64,000 bases of DNA from Tremella fuciformis (lineage: Eukaryota; Basidiomycota; Tremellomycetes; Tremellales; Tremellaceae), in the NCBI GenBank assembly GCA_032768795.1, contig CP136492.1:2604001-2668000 (forward strand), read 5' to 3'. Below, one piece after another: positions 1-11,854 of this stretch. The translations under genes and the position numbers were made by a program. The notes beneath the pieces are model-generated. The model worked only from the letters and a program-made list of their open reading frames with translations, searched no databases and had not been told where the DNA came from. How positions within the stretch are numbered: position 1 is the stretch's first letter; every line of letters begins with the position of its first letter.

Positions 1-278
1 TGCACTTTCACGAAACAGCGGTAAGCCGAGAATCGGAAGGTATTCGTGACCCCAATGTGCAGCTTGTAGTTGCTTCTCGGCTGCCGCGACCGACTTGAGA
101 ATCCATGGCTTGCCCTCGTTGTCGAGATATGCCCCTGGGCCTAGGTTGATCTTCAGTGGTGCTGAAGTCAGCAATCGCTCGGATATCAGATCTCACAGGT
201 GTCTGCGTCGAACGCCGCTTTCAGTTCGAACATGCTGTCCGGCGCCTCGAAGGGCGTGTTCAGGAATGGGGTCGCCAT
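1..278 (-). CDS. Aspartate aminotransferase, N-terminal part (runs off the window)
   Basis: Pyridoxal-phosphate enzyme that exchanges amino groups between aspartate or glutamate and 2-oxo acids. The ATG is at 278-276. A 35-nt intron at 162-196 joins two exons so that the frame reads through to conserved class-I aminotransferase blocks: an N-terminal FEAPDSMFELKAAFDADT-like start, the GPGAYLDNEGKPW block, and HEYLPILGLPLFR at the window edge. Only about 80 of the usual 400-odd residues are present, so the catalytic lysine is outside the window. It is divergent from the oxoprolinase gene, with 244 bp between the start codons, so a shared control region is possible. Eukaryotic aspartate aminotransferase can also deaminate 4-hydroxyglutamate, which fits the neighbours at 10-13 kb. 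The family call is firm; the physiological substrate is inferred. Confidence 0.85.
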
Positions 279-522
279 GGTGTACGTGCTTCAGAGTCGC
301 GCTGAAAGTCCAACGGCATGCATGACAGAAACATCATGCCTTCATCTAATAGACCACAGATGAGATGGGTGGTACTCGGAGATCTGCTCCGAGCTTCCGC
401 GGAACGAATGCTAAGATGCTTCTCCAATTTCCGGAGTCAGACATTCGCAGCGCGTCACCATCAATATAAGCACCTCGTACTAGCAATGAGCCCAGATCAC
501 ATTCCTGAAACGACCGGGCGAG
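279..522. promoter_or_regulatory. Divergent intergenic region
   Basis: These 244 bp separate the start codons of the aminotransferase (minus) and the oxoprolinase-like gene (plus), so they must hold both promoters or a shared one. I see no clear TATA box. Confidence 0.5.
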
Positions 523-3500
523 ATGGTGCTGTTGACCAAGCGACAGGCTGCGGGCATCCGTATCGCTATCGACCGAGGTGAGACCTGCCCGGGTAGTTAC
601 TCTGAAAGTGTTGCTGACCCTGACCAGGCGGTACCTTCTGCGATGTCTATGCGACCTTTCGCAACAAAGCGCCAATTGTCTTAAAGGTGCTATCCGTCGA
701 CGATGCATACGAAGACGGTTCGTCTGGTGACAAGATGCACTACTGACTGTCAGCACCAACCGAAGCCATCCGTCGTGTATTGGAAATTGGCTATGAGGAA
801 GACATACCGAGGGGGGTAATGTTGGACCTGACTGGCGTAGAGGTGATACGCATGGGAACAACAGTGGTGAGTATATCGCGAGCAATGAGAATGCATCGAG
901 CTCAGTGCAGGCCACCAATGCTCTGCTAGAGCGCAAAGGCGAGCGCACGGGGTTCGTCACTACCCGGGGCTTCCGGGATGTGCTCCTCATTGGGAACCAA
1001 AGTCGGCCAAATCTGTTTGACCTGAGCGTACGCAAGCCTGAGATGCTATATGAGAGCGTACTTGAGGTGGATGAAAGGGTGGTACTCTCGGACGAATACC
1101 AGATCCCGGGGATCGAAGTAGTGAAAGGCAGTACCGGCGAAACTGTCCAGGTGTTACAGCGTCCAGGTACATCCGAGAAGAGGACCGGGGGCTGGTGCTG
1201 ACGACAGATCCTGTTGCTCTGGAGCGAGACCTGGTGAGGCTGCATCAAACAGGCATACGATCACTCTCTGTTGCTCTGCTCCACTCTTACATATACCCTC
1301 AGCATGAGCTGGAGGTCGGAAAGATTGCCCTCCGCGTTGGCTTCGACCACGTCTCGCTCTCCTCGCAGCTCTCACCCATGGTGCGGCTTGTACCTCGAGC
1401 ACATTCCGCGACAGCCGATGCGTATCTCACACCAGAGCTGAAGCGCTATCTACATGGGTGAGTTGAGGCTTGAAGGCGTGATGCTTATTCCAGATTCTCG
1501 AAGAGCTTTGCCAACCTTCGACCAGGCATGCTGCAGTTTATGCGATCAGACGGAGGACGTGAGCAGGCAGACCATTACGGAGTCTTCGCTAACTGCAGTC
1601 GTCGACGCCGCAAAGTTCTCTGGCCTGCATGCTATCCTCTCTGGTCCAGCTGGAGGTGTTGTTGGCTACGGGTCTACATGTTTCGATCCCGCCAAGCCTA
1701 CTCCCGTCATTGGCTTTGACATGGGCGGCACATCGACAGACGTGTCACGCTACGATGGCCACTTTGACCACATTATGGAGACGACTACAGCTGGGGTAAC
1801 CATTCAGAGCCCACAGCTCGACATCTGCACTGTCGCCGCCGGCGGTGGGTCGATCCTTGTTTGGGAGAACGGCCTGTTGCGCGTCGGTCCCGGGTCAGCA
1901 GGAGCATCACCCGGCCCGGCTTGCTATCGAAAAGGCGGTCCACTGACAGTGACCGACGCCAATGTTTTCCTCGGGCGTTTGGTACCATCGCTCTTCCCAC
2001 ACATCTTCGGTCCCAAGCAGGACATGCCGCTCGACGTTGAGATCGTCCGAACCAAATTCACCGCCCTGGCAGCGCAAATCAATGCCGACACGGGTTCGAG
2101 CAAAACAGCGGAGGAGGTTGCTATCGGTTTTCTTCAAGTCGCCACCGAGGCCATGTGCACTCCCATACGCACGCTGAGCGAGGCCAGAGGACATGAAACG
2201 GCTGCTCATCACCTTGCAGTCTTCGGCGGCGCTGGCGGTCAGGTAGCGTGTGCCGTCGCCAGTGCTCTGGGAATCTCCCGCGTGATCTTGCACAAGTCCT
2301 CCGCTATCCTGTCTGCCTATGGCATTGCGCACGCCGATCTCGTCGAAGAGTCGCAAGAGGGCTTTGCGGGGACGACCGAGGACCATGCATCCTTCATGCC
2401 TCGTCTGGCAGCATTGCAGGCAAAATCAGAGGACGCGCTTGTGCTCGCCTCACATGATGAGGAAGCCACCATGATTGCTGAGCGCTATCTCAACATGCGA
2501 TACGCCGGTGCCGATGCGACTCTCATGGTCCGCGAACCCGAGGATGGGGATTGGGCCGGGGCTTTCAAAGCGGAGCATCATCTGCAGTTCGGCTTCTCCC
2601 ATGGGGACGATCGGGCCGTTTGTGTCGACGATCTACGGGTGCGTGTTGTGCAGAGATCATCGACAGCCCGACCTTGCACGCTTGCGACCGACGTGGAAGT
2701 TGCCCTCAGAAAAGCGCTACCGGGGAAGCCTACCAGTGTGGTTCGCGTCTACTTTGAGCACTGGGAGGACACCAAAGTGTACGACCTGTGCCACTTGCCC
2801 TCTGGGACGCTTATCGACGGACCCGCTCTGATCTACGACAAGACATTTACCGTTGTTGTCGAGCCGAGAGCCAAGGCTGTCATCACGCCTGAATGCATCG
2901 TCCTGGAGTTGTCCACTTCTGGCCGTACAGCGGCACTCAGTACAGCCATCGACCCCGTGCAGCTGTCGGTCTTCGGTCATCGCTTCATGTCTATCTCAGA
3001 ACAGATGGGCCGGGCTCTCCAGAAGACCGCAGTCAGCGTCAATATCAAGGAGCGTCTGGACTTTTCTTGTGCACTATTTGACCCAGAAGGCCGCCTCGTC
3101 GCCAACGCCCCACATGTGCCTGCTATGCTCGGCTCGATGCAGTTTGCAGTCAAGTGGCAGGCCGATTATTGGAGGGGGAAGCTCAAGCCTGGGGATGTCT
3201 TGCTATCGAATCACCCTATCGCCGGCGGGGTCCACCTCCCAGACTTCACAGTCGTTACTCCGGTCTTCGATGCCGCAGGCAAAGAGGTAATCTTCTGTGG
3301 GTACCCGCAGATTTCAAGAAGTCCTGCGTTCTGACGACAAGACACCGCATCTCGCGGTCATCATGCGGATGTAGGGGGTATCGCTCCAGGATCTATGCCG
3401 CCCCAGTCCAAAACAATTTTCGACGAAGGGGCTTCGATTGTCTCGTTCAAGGTCGTGTCCGAAGGAAAGTTCGACGAGAATGGTCTGACAAGACTACTGG

Positions 3501-4835
3501 TCGACGAGCCGGCCAAGCACTCGTGCGGCACGCGTACGCTATCCGACAACATATCTGACGTGCATGCCCAGATCGCAGCAACGTAAGTGCCTTTGCCCAG
3601 ATGCGAGCTGACAGCAGTCGGTTGGGCGTGTCACTTGTGCATAATCTTGTGGCCCAGTATACTCTACCCGTGGTACATTCGTACATGCGAGCCATCCAGA
3701 AGACTGCCGCAGGTGCCGTTCGCGAGCTGTTAAAGGGTTTCGCCCGCAAGCACGCCGGCAAGTCTTTGATGGCCATGGAGCGCATGGACGATGGGACTCC
3801 GATTCACCTGCGCGTGGACATCGATCCTGTAACAGGTGACGCCGTGTTCGACTTCACTGGTACTGGGCCCGAGGTGTACGGCAACTGGAACGCCCCGCCG
3901 GCCATCTGCAATTCAGCTGTCATCTACTCGATGCGTTGCATGCTAGCATCCGACATTCCCTTGAATCAAGGATGCCTCGAGCCCATCAAAATCGTCATTC
4001 CAGACGGTTGCCTCCTGCGCCCGAGCATGAATGCCGCTGTGTGAGCTGCACGATAACGCTGAAAGCCAGTACTGACTCATAGCTGCGGCGGTAACGTGCT
4101 CACTTCCCAGCGCATCACCGACGTGGTTCTCAAAGCGTTCGAAGCATGTGCGGCTTCCAACGGGTGTATGGCGAACCTGACTTTTGGCTACACCGAGGGT
4201 GAACGGTCTCTTGGTTTCTACGAGACTATCGCAGGTGGTTCTGGAGCAGGCCCAACATGGATCGGCACAAGCGGGACCCAAACGTGAGCATTTGTACTAA
4301 GCCTTCCCCTCACGACTGACATCGGCGACAGGCATATGACGAATACTCGCATCACCGATCCCGAGATCATGGAGCGGCGCTACCCCGTCATTTTGCGGCA
4401 ATTCAGCCTGCGGCCAGGATCGGGAGGTGCCGGACAGCATCGAGGCGGAGACGGTGTTGTGCGCGACATTGAATTCCGGCGACCGGTAGAATGCTCGATC
4501 TTGTCTGAAAGACGAGTGTACCAGCCATACGGGATGCACGGTGGAGAACCCGCGAGTCTCGGTGTGAACCTCTGGATATCAAAGGACGAGCAGGGAGAGG
4601 AGAGGACTGTCAATATGGGCGGGAAGAATACTGTCCCCATGAAGACTGGCGGTGAGTCATGTTTCGCGATTGACTGGCAGCAGAGCTGACAACAGACCGC
4701 GTCGTGATCATGACACCCGGCGGGGGCGGCTATGGGCCTGTTGGCAAGGCGGCCGAGACAGTGGATGGCCCTCGATCCGCGAGGGCCGCTAACGGAGGGG
4801 CGACGTTGAGACAAGAGCAGCAGCACAGCAATTGA
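523..4835 (+). CDS. 5-oxoprolinase / hydantoinase A-B fusion protein
   Basis: ATP-dependent opening of 5-oxoproline (or a related cyclic imide) to glutamate, cytosolic. Twelve exons joined by 32-50 nt introns (578-627, 718-753, 867-910, 1151-1182, 1458-1493, 1559-1598, 3297-3341, 3583-3617, 4041-4082, 4284-4331, 4652-4695) give about 1,286 residues, the usual size for eukaryotic oxoprolinases. The HyuA half begins with DRGGTF near residue 18 and carries the second phosphate-binding block DMGGTSTD near 320. The HyuB half runs from about 730 to 1260 and includes [11 protein letters not shown] and the C-terminal TPGGGGYG block. The weakest junction is 1151-1182, a 32-nt intron with a poor donor, chosen because it restores the frame. 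The gene lies beside a D-glutamate cyclase family gene at 13 kb, whose known product is 5-oxo-D-proline. Hydantoinase-type activity on another substrate is the main alternative. Confidence 0.88.
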
Positions 4836-4896
4836 GTCACATACTTGCACATGCATTCATGATCATCACTATGTTTCTCTCTTGATATTCAAAGAT

Positions 4897-7479
4897 TTAC
4901 ATTGCCCAGACTGCTGAAGTCGAAGTCGGGGAGGCCCGGGTTGAAGTCGAGTTGGCCCAGTGTCCAGCTGGCAAATGCTGCACGTCAGACTTGGTGTATT
5001 GTCGCTCAGTGCGAAACCCACGATCGAAGAGACTGCTGGTGCCCTGTTCCGAGAACAGATTACTCAAGGAGAAGGCGTCTCCGCCTTCGACCCCTGAGAG
5101 CGGTGTGGGAGGTACAGGTGGGGCCACGGGCACGGAAGGGGCACCGACTCGCCGCGCTGCCGGCTGGAGAGCGTCAGGCGGCTGCCAGCCCATGCTGGTC
5201 AACAGCTTCACCACGTCGCTACCTGGGTCCTCCAGCGCTTTCAGGGCCGTGGCGTCGCTGTCCACGAGCTGTGCTAGACCGACCGCCGGCTGCGTGGCCT
5301 GAGCAGGCGGGTTCCACTCGTCTTTCATGCGGGAGAGAATTTCGCGGCCGACAATGGCGGCGGGCCATGACATGGCTTCGAAGAAACGGATGCACTGGTC
5401 CACGCGCTCAAGTGCTTCCTTGACCGAGCTGGGCGTGGCTTCGTTGCTGGCTGCGACAAGTAGGAAGGCGGTGCCAGCGGTGAAGACGATATTTGGCACT
5501 GTCGTGGTTGCGTGGCAGAAGGATGGGTACTGCTCCAGCAACCGCATGATCTCGCGTCTGCGCCTCATCAGCTTTAACCGAGCTTTCGAGTGATGCGACT
5601 TCCGCGGCAGCCTCGCAAACCGAGGCGGAGGAGCGACGGGCGTCGCCAGTCATGCCAACGTATTTGAAGGTCGACGGGCGATGGAGCAGGATTCGCAAGT
5701 AATTGAAGACGGCGTGCATATTGACGATGTGTGGCGGGATGCGTTCTCCTTGCCAGGATTCGACTCGAAGGGGACTTGCCAACTCGACATGCCATTGTTC
5801 CAAGGCGAGTCTTTAATTGAGCAGAACTGCCCGATCCACTCCTGATCCGCAGACTCACTCGAGCTTGGAGATTTGCGCAAGGTGGTGATGCGGTGCTTGT
5901 CGCACGCGATAGCTTTTGTCAGATAGCTTCTAGACGAGAACTTCTCGCTCACAAATGTTTGTGTATATCCCCTCCGATCATGGCTAGACGCGATGTCCAG
6001 TGAAAGCAAGAGCTCTTCCACCCAGGCCTCGTTGCAATGCACGTCGGCATCAGGCGCTGATTCTCGTCTTCCCACGGCTCATCATCCTCGCTGCCTGAGA
6101 TCACCGGCAGATCGGTCTTGAAGTCCTCAAAGGAGAATGTTGGTGTTCGCCCGACATTAAAGGTCCACAAGCTTCCCATCAGCTATTCTCATCCCGGCAG
6201 AGCTACAGTGAACTGACATGTCTTGGATGTATATGGTCCAGAAAGTCTGGTTCCTGTGCTGCCGTGTGCCGGAGGACATCAAACGGTTGTCAACGAGGTC
6301 GCTGCAATCAATGTTCAATCCCACTGCTAGTCAGTCCGCGAATGAAATGACGATACACGACCTCACACAGCTGTGCAGTTCTGACTCCCGTCGAGGCGTA
6401 CAGCCATCCCAGATTGCGATTCAGATTATGGAAGTGATATGATCCCAACAGCATCAACCCTCTCGCAGTAGTGGTCATCGGCCTCGACAGCTCAGCTTCC
6501 ATCATGCTGGCAGCATGGGTCGCCAGGGCTCTGCTCGTCTCCCGTGCATCGCCCTCTACGCTTGGCCAGACCTTGCACGAGTTCAGCAGAGCGAGAGCCA
6601 GGATGATGTTGTGCAGGAATGGGGAGTAATGCGCCGTCCGACTAGACGCTGAGGGGTCTGTGCAGGCGGTCAAGAGGTCGGCGGTGAAGGCGCCTTGATC
6701 TGCCCATTGACACCACGAATTCAGGTGACTGAAGGTCAGTGAAGGCAAGATCCCGGGGAACAGCTTGCCTGAAGAAGCTGCATAGAAGCTTCAGATGGAC
6801 GTGCGGAGACAGGTTGACAGGCGCCAGGAAGCGCTGATATGGTACCTTTGTCCAGTCCACCTGCACAAGCCGTGGGCGCTTCTCAGAAACGCTGCCGCCG
6901 GCTTTCTCTGATGTCTCTGCCGCCGCATCTTGCACATGCATGTACGCCGAGGTCGGCCCATAATGGGCTACTGAGCCAGCATCGGACTATCCAGGTCAGC
7001 CAGCTGGACCAACGGTGCAAGCTCACTCACAATGCGTATGACGCCGAGCAGCCCAATCTGATCCGGACCTGCTCCATCCTCGTCTGCGCTGCCGTCTTCC
7101 GTCTCACGGTCGGGCGACTGCAGCTGTCTCTCCAGCTGCTTGACCCTGTTCTCCAGCGCCTCCACGTACTGCTTGTGCGCAGGCCGCCGACCGTCTGTCT
7201 CACGGTCGTACACACACTCCAGGTCGTGCAACTGACAGGTCAGGCACCGAGGTCGGCCGTCACACCTGGTGCGTCTGGGAGTTCAGCCATCGAACTCGGT
7301 GCTTTGTCCCGCGGAGACAAGACACGGAGGTTCCGCGGAAGGCGTCCTCACAGCACTCACTTGCGGCGACAGGTTGCGCATGCGCGAGAGACGTTGTTCT
7401 TGGGACGCTTCCTTGATGATTGAGGTGGGCTGACCCCATCGTCGCCGTCGTCGGTGGCCTGGCGGGCCTTCTTCGTCAT
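4897..7479 (-). CDS. Zn2Cys6 transcription factor with fungal_trans domain
   Basis: DNA-binding regulator of about 735 residues from nine exons. The zinc cluster (Cys34, 37, 44, 50, 53, 60; spacing CX2CX6CX5CX2CX6C) is split by an 86-nt intron at 7275-7360. A short heptad-like linker follows near residues 76-91. The middle homology region contains SHLNSWCQWADQGAF, the YSPFLHN helix and an FNVGR motif, and the C-terminus is low-complexity. Introns lie at 6987-7030, 6729-6768 (GC-AG), 6324-6366, 6172-6217, 5913-5952, 5811-5858 and probably 5572-5599 (28 nt); with these the exon sum is a whole number of codons. It sits inside the aminotransferase-to-cyclase neighbourhood, so a pathway-specific role is plausible. 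The exact joins at 6172-6217 and 5572-5599 are the least certain. Confidence 0.85.
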
Positions 7480-7881
7480 GCCTGCCGGGCACGACTGTCA
7501 GTGTCTGGGCAGCGTTGTTGGCCGGTCACAGCGTCTCTCACCGACACGAGAGAGTGACGAGGGGGATGTGATGGAATACGGAGATGCCCTGCGCGGGTCT
7601 CATTTCCATCCCATCGCTTGCTCGGCCAATGGCCGTATGACCGAGAATGACCTTTGAGGTCAGGGTCGAAAGAGATAAGGTCATCCGGAGATCTGCTCCT
7701 CGGGCAGCTCCTTCCCACGACCAATGACTCGCTATTCCTGTCTGCTCGTCGTGGGCTGTAGCTGGCATGCCAGCATGGGACGGTGAGACAGGACCGGCAC
7801 GTCATATATAGAGTGGTCCCCCCAGTTCCAGGTTGGTCATCTGGCCCGACGCTCATTGTGTCCTTGCAACCTGTTATCATC
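7480..7881. promoter_or_regulatory. Divergent intergenic region
   Basis: These 402 bp lie between the start codons of the regulator (minus) and the transporter (plus). A TATA-like stretch (tatata near 7804) lies about 75 bp before the transporter ATG. Confidence 0.45.
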
Positions 7882-9781
7882 ATGACCGCGGTGCGTGAGA
7901 CTCCTTGATCCATTCTCTAGCACTGACGGTATCTAGGATTCCGAGCACGAGAAGACCTCCATCGCTGTGCAGGTGCACGACCCCGTATACGACACCGAGT
8001 CGCAAGATCTCAGCCCTGAAGATGAGGCAAAGGTTACCCGGAAGCTCGACATGTTCGTCATGCCGATTCTCGGCGTGAGTCATCTTACTGGTGACGCCGG
8101 CTAGCTCTCATACCACAGATCTTGTACCTTCTGTCCTTCCTTGACCGCGGAAACATGTGAGCACAACACAGGCTTACCCGGTCCTGACGGTCAGCGGCAA
8201 TGCAAACGTCGCCACGCCATCCATGGAGACCACACTCCACATGACCGCCAAGCAGTACGGCGCCGCCGTCAGTGTGGTCTACGCCACATACGTTGTCTTC
8301 GAGCCCGTATGGGCCAACCTGCTCAAGGTGTTGACTCCCAAAATCTTGCGTACGTCACCCATAGCCGAAAACTGACTTGGGACCTGATTGATAGTTTCTG
8401 GCTCCGCCGTTTGCTGGGGAGCGCTCACCCTTGGCACCGCCTGGTCCGGCAGCTACCGCAATCTCATGGCCATCCGCATTCTCCTTGGCGTGTTCGAGGC
8501 CGGCCTCTTCCCTTGCATCTCTGTGTGAGTGCTTGCAACGAGCTGAAAATCTGGGCCTCTCTAACATTCAGCTACGTGTTCATGAACTACCGCCGGGAAG
8601 AGGTTGGTCGTCGGATGTCCTACATCTTCTCTTGCTCCGCTGCGTCCGGCGCATTCGGGGGCCTAATCGCCTACGGGCTTGTCCACATCGAGAGTGGCGC
8701 GTTGGTCGGTTGGCAGTACATGTACATTGTGCGTATTTGTATTCGAGGGAAGATCCCCCGACTGATGGCTCCAGGTCGAGGGCATCCTCTCCCTCGCAGC
8801 GGCGCCGCTTACCTTTTTCGCGCTACCCAACAAGATGGACACGGCCTGGTTCTTGACCGCCAAGCAAAAAGAGCACGTCGCAATCCGTATGGAAAGGAAC
8901 AAGGTGCACTATGACCCTGCCGAGCAGTTCCGATGGTCCGAGGTCGCCCGCGGTCTGACGGACTGGAAGGTGAGCTATCTTTGCCTTGTCAGCCCTCTCG
9001 AGAGGATGACTCACGTCAGACCTACGTGACTGGAGCCATCCAGTTTTGTGGTGACATCACATTGTACGGAATCTCCACGTTCATGCCGGCCATCATCAAG
9101 GGCCTAGGGTATGCCAATGTCTACGCCAACCTGCTCACCGTCCCCGTCTACTTTGTGGCCGCCTGCGCTTTCCTCACCACCGCGTACCTGTCCGACAAGT
9201 ACCAGCTGCGCAGCCCGTTTATCGCCTTCGGCTTCGTCATGTACCTCATCGGCTACGCAATCCTTGCCGGAGTTGAGAACACGCACGGCCGCTACGCTGG
9301 GGTATACATCTGTGCCCTAGGCCTCTACAGTGTTCCTGGCCTCAACGTCACATGGATCAGTAACAACTCGGCGGGCCACTTCAAGCGCGCCACCTCGTTC
9401 GGTGTCAATCAGCTCATCGGCAACTCGTCTGGAGCAGCGTCAGTCGCGGAGTCGCGCCGACGAGTGCGATGCTGACGTCGCAGAATTGGTACCATCTACT
9501 TGTCCACCCTGGCACCTCGTTACTTCCGGTCGCTCTACATCTCGATCGGTCTGTCGGCCCTGGGACTCGTTCTTGTTTGTGCCAAGGTAGCCTCTGCTGC
9601 ACCAAGCCGACGACTGTGACTGACCCTAGACATTTGCGTTGTACCGTATCAACAAGAAGCGAGAAATGCTCGTCGCTGGTGGCGCTCTTGACCAACCAGA
9701 GCTCGGCGACCAAAACCCTCACTTCAGGTGCGCTCGTTTGTGTCGAGTGTGCGATAGCTCACTGCTAGGTACATGCTATAA
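7882..9781 (+). CDS. MFS transporter, Dal5/anion:cation symporter type
   Basis: Plasma-membrane proton symporter of the allantoate permease-like family, whose members carry carboxylic acids, ureides and vitamins. Eleven exons with introns of 38-50 nt sum to 485 codons including the stop. Family hallmarks are YLLSFLDRGNIGNA after a charged N-terminus, RILLGVFEAGLFP at the end of transmembrane helix 4, and a GWQYMYIVEG block in the centre. The hydrophobic profile fits 12 helices. The first exon codes only three residues (7882-7890). It is divergent from the Zn2Cys6 gene and lies among catabolic genes, so it may import the substrate of that pathway. The substrate cannot be read from sequence. 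Confidence 0.9.
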
Positions 9782-10222
9782 GTCCCGAAAAAGGGAATCC
9801 GTTGTCTCGAGAGACCCCGATCGATCAGGCACTTTTGTATGACTGGTAGATCAGTGTCGTATACGTCTAGAATGTGTTTGCCGTATCAATGGGTCGAATG
9901 CACAAGTCAATCCGAAGCCTGGTATGTCCTTACGCTGACCGGTGCGATCGTTCAAGTCTCCTGACCGGTCAAGGTTGGCGAGAACGCTCAACTGTGATGC
10001 TCCGTCAGCCGCCTTCCGCCTCAGACCGTATGGGTCGAGAGCGGAGAGCACGTTAAGAGCAGTAACGCGCAGGCCATTAGGCCATCCGCGCATGTGGACA
10101 CAGATGCTGGGGTGGCTGCTCCATGCAGCATATGCTCATGTGACTTGTTGATGGGGATGCCATACATTGCTATGCCTCTATGTGTTCTATCATCTTGGGA
10201 ACCGGATAACATGGGCTCTTTG
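9782..10222. other. Intergenic, convergent 3' ends
   Basis: These 441 bp lie between two convergent genes and should hold both 3' UTRs. I see no coding signal, repeat or RNA gene. Confidence 0.5.
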
Positions 10223-11446
10223 TCATATCTTGCCGGACTGCTCAGCCACAACATACGGCAGATGGCCGGTCTTGAGCCCATGAACCAAATTACGCAAGCA
10301 CACCGCCTCCATCTCGCGCTGCGTCTCATAGCTGACCGTCCCAACATGCGGCAAGCAGACCGCTCGCGGATTATGCAGGAGCGCCGGGGGGATATGTGGC
10401 TCGTTCTCGTAGACGTCGAGACCTGCCCCAGCGATCAGACCATTCTCCAGAGCCGCGATGAGCGCCACCTCATCTACCACAGGTCCTCGTGCCGTGTTGA
10501 TGAGAGTTGCAGTTGGCTTCATCAACTCGAACTCGGCTGTGGAGATTGTGTGCCTTGTCTTAGCGGTAAGGGGCAGATTGAGCGACACGACATCGCTTCT
10601 CCGTAAGAGGTCCTCTTTGGAGCTGAGGTAGCTGACACCTAGGGCAGCTTCTGCCTCGGGCGAGAGTCGATTGCGATTGTGATACCCGACCTTCATACCA
10701 AAGGCGACGGCACGGCGTGCGAGCGCGGTACCAATACCGCCCATGCCCAGAATGCCCAAGACTTTGCCAGCTGGGTCGTTGGATAGGGGGACTTTAGAGT
10801 TGAATGTCCCGGCTTGGGCGTGTTGCAACGCGATAGGAAACTGTCGAAGGCACGAGAGTATCAAGAACATTGCCGTGTCCGCGGTTGCGCCATCGACGAC
10901 CGTGGGCACGTTAGCGACTTGAATCGAGCGGGCCGTGCACTCCTCTACATCGACTAGGGGATGAGCGACACCTCAAGACCCATTTCTCTCGCAGGCTCAC
11001 TCTGATCACTGCATGTCAGTCACGTCCATGCACAAACTCACGACTCACTACCCAGCGCCGTTATGTGCGATGAACTTGAGCGAATCAGGGAGATGATCAA
11101 TGAGTTCCGAGTCGAAACGACCGGTGACCTAATGTCATCTTTTGCCTGACATCACCGACCAGAGTACGTGCGCTTCGACAAATACACTGAAGGGCTCACC
11201 TGAATAGACCGACCGGCCTTGAAGTGTCTATAGATCCCATCCACTCGGCCGTGCTTGCTCGTGAGATCTCTCAGGAACTCTGCGCGCGACTTGGCGGTCA
11301 TATGCTGCGATGAGCAGGCCTCAGGTTGGACTCTTCTCGGCTCTCACCTGGATGTCCACATGCTTCGCCAGGTCTGTGTACTCGTCCTGAGCGAGGTTGA
11401 TGTCGTCCAGGAATAGAAGACAGGGTCGGTGTGCAGCGATTGTCAT
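10223..11446 (-). CDS. D-isomer-specific 2-hydroxyacid dehydrogenase (glyoxylate reductase type)
   Basis: NAD(P)-dependent reduction of a 2-oxo acid, such as glyoxylate or hydroxypyruvate, to the 2-hydroxy acid. Five exons (11348-11446, 11200-11304, 11049-11128, 11001-11008, 10223-10953) sum to 341 codons including the stop. The nucleotide-binding motif GMGGIG is near residue 167, the catalytic Arg is in INTARGPVVDE near 253, the Glu is in YENEPHIP, and the catalytic His is in CLPHVGT near 300. Exon 4 is only 8 nt but completes the conserved GAGYDQIDV block. It is divergent from the aldolase-type gene, with 408 bp between starts. If that partner releases glyoxylate, this enzyme could remove it. 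The family is certain; the substrate is inferred. Confidence 0.92.
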
Positions 11447-11854
11447 TCTCGATCTATATGTCACTCGTGAAGGCAGACGTAACGCCGATCGCTGTCCGTC
11501 TCGAAGTGATAACCACGTCGCACTCGCTAACTTTCGTTGCATCCTCTGATTGCTTCCCTGCACCTTGCTGCACCAGATTGGAAAACACGACTACCAACTA
11601 CCATGCGGATCGGCGGACCAATTGCTACACCGGCTGTCCGTTCCCCTCCACCTTTTGGCGCAGGCGGAGTCCGCGGACTATATCTCCTGGTCCACCGCCA
11701 GGTGAACGGGAGGCTTCCGAGGCTTCCGAGGAGCCAGCCGTCACGTGCCGGACTTGCTCAACCAGGATATGGTGCCCATTGCTCCTGCTGCACTTTTGGC
11801 TACAGATTCGGTCGTAACGCCAGCGAGTGACTACACGAGACGCGGACGACACAG
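11447..11854. promoter_or_regulatory. Divergent intergenic region
   Basis: These 408 bp separate the starts of the dehydrogenase (minus) and the DHDPS-family lyase (plus). A short direct repeat, gaggcttcc twice around 11710-11730, is the only structure I noticed. Confidence 0.4.

Noticed and set aside
1131..1190. Apparent frameshift in the oxoprolinase gene
   Set aside because: A 32-nt intron at 1151-1182 restores the frame and a whole codon count, in line with other very short introns in the window.
346..1248. 300-codon open frame on the minus strand
   Set aside because: It lies opposite the oxoprolinase exons and has no recognisable domain; it is an antisense shadow.
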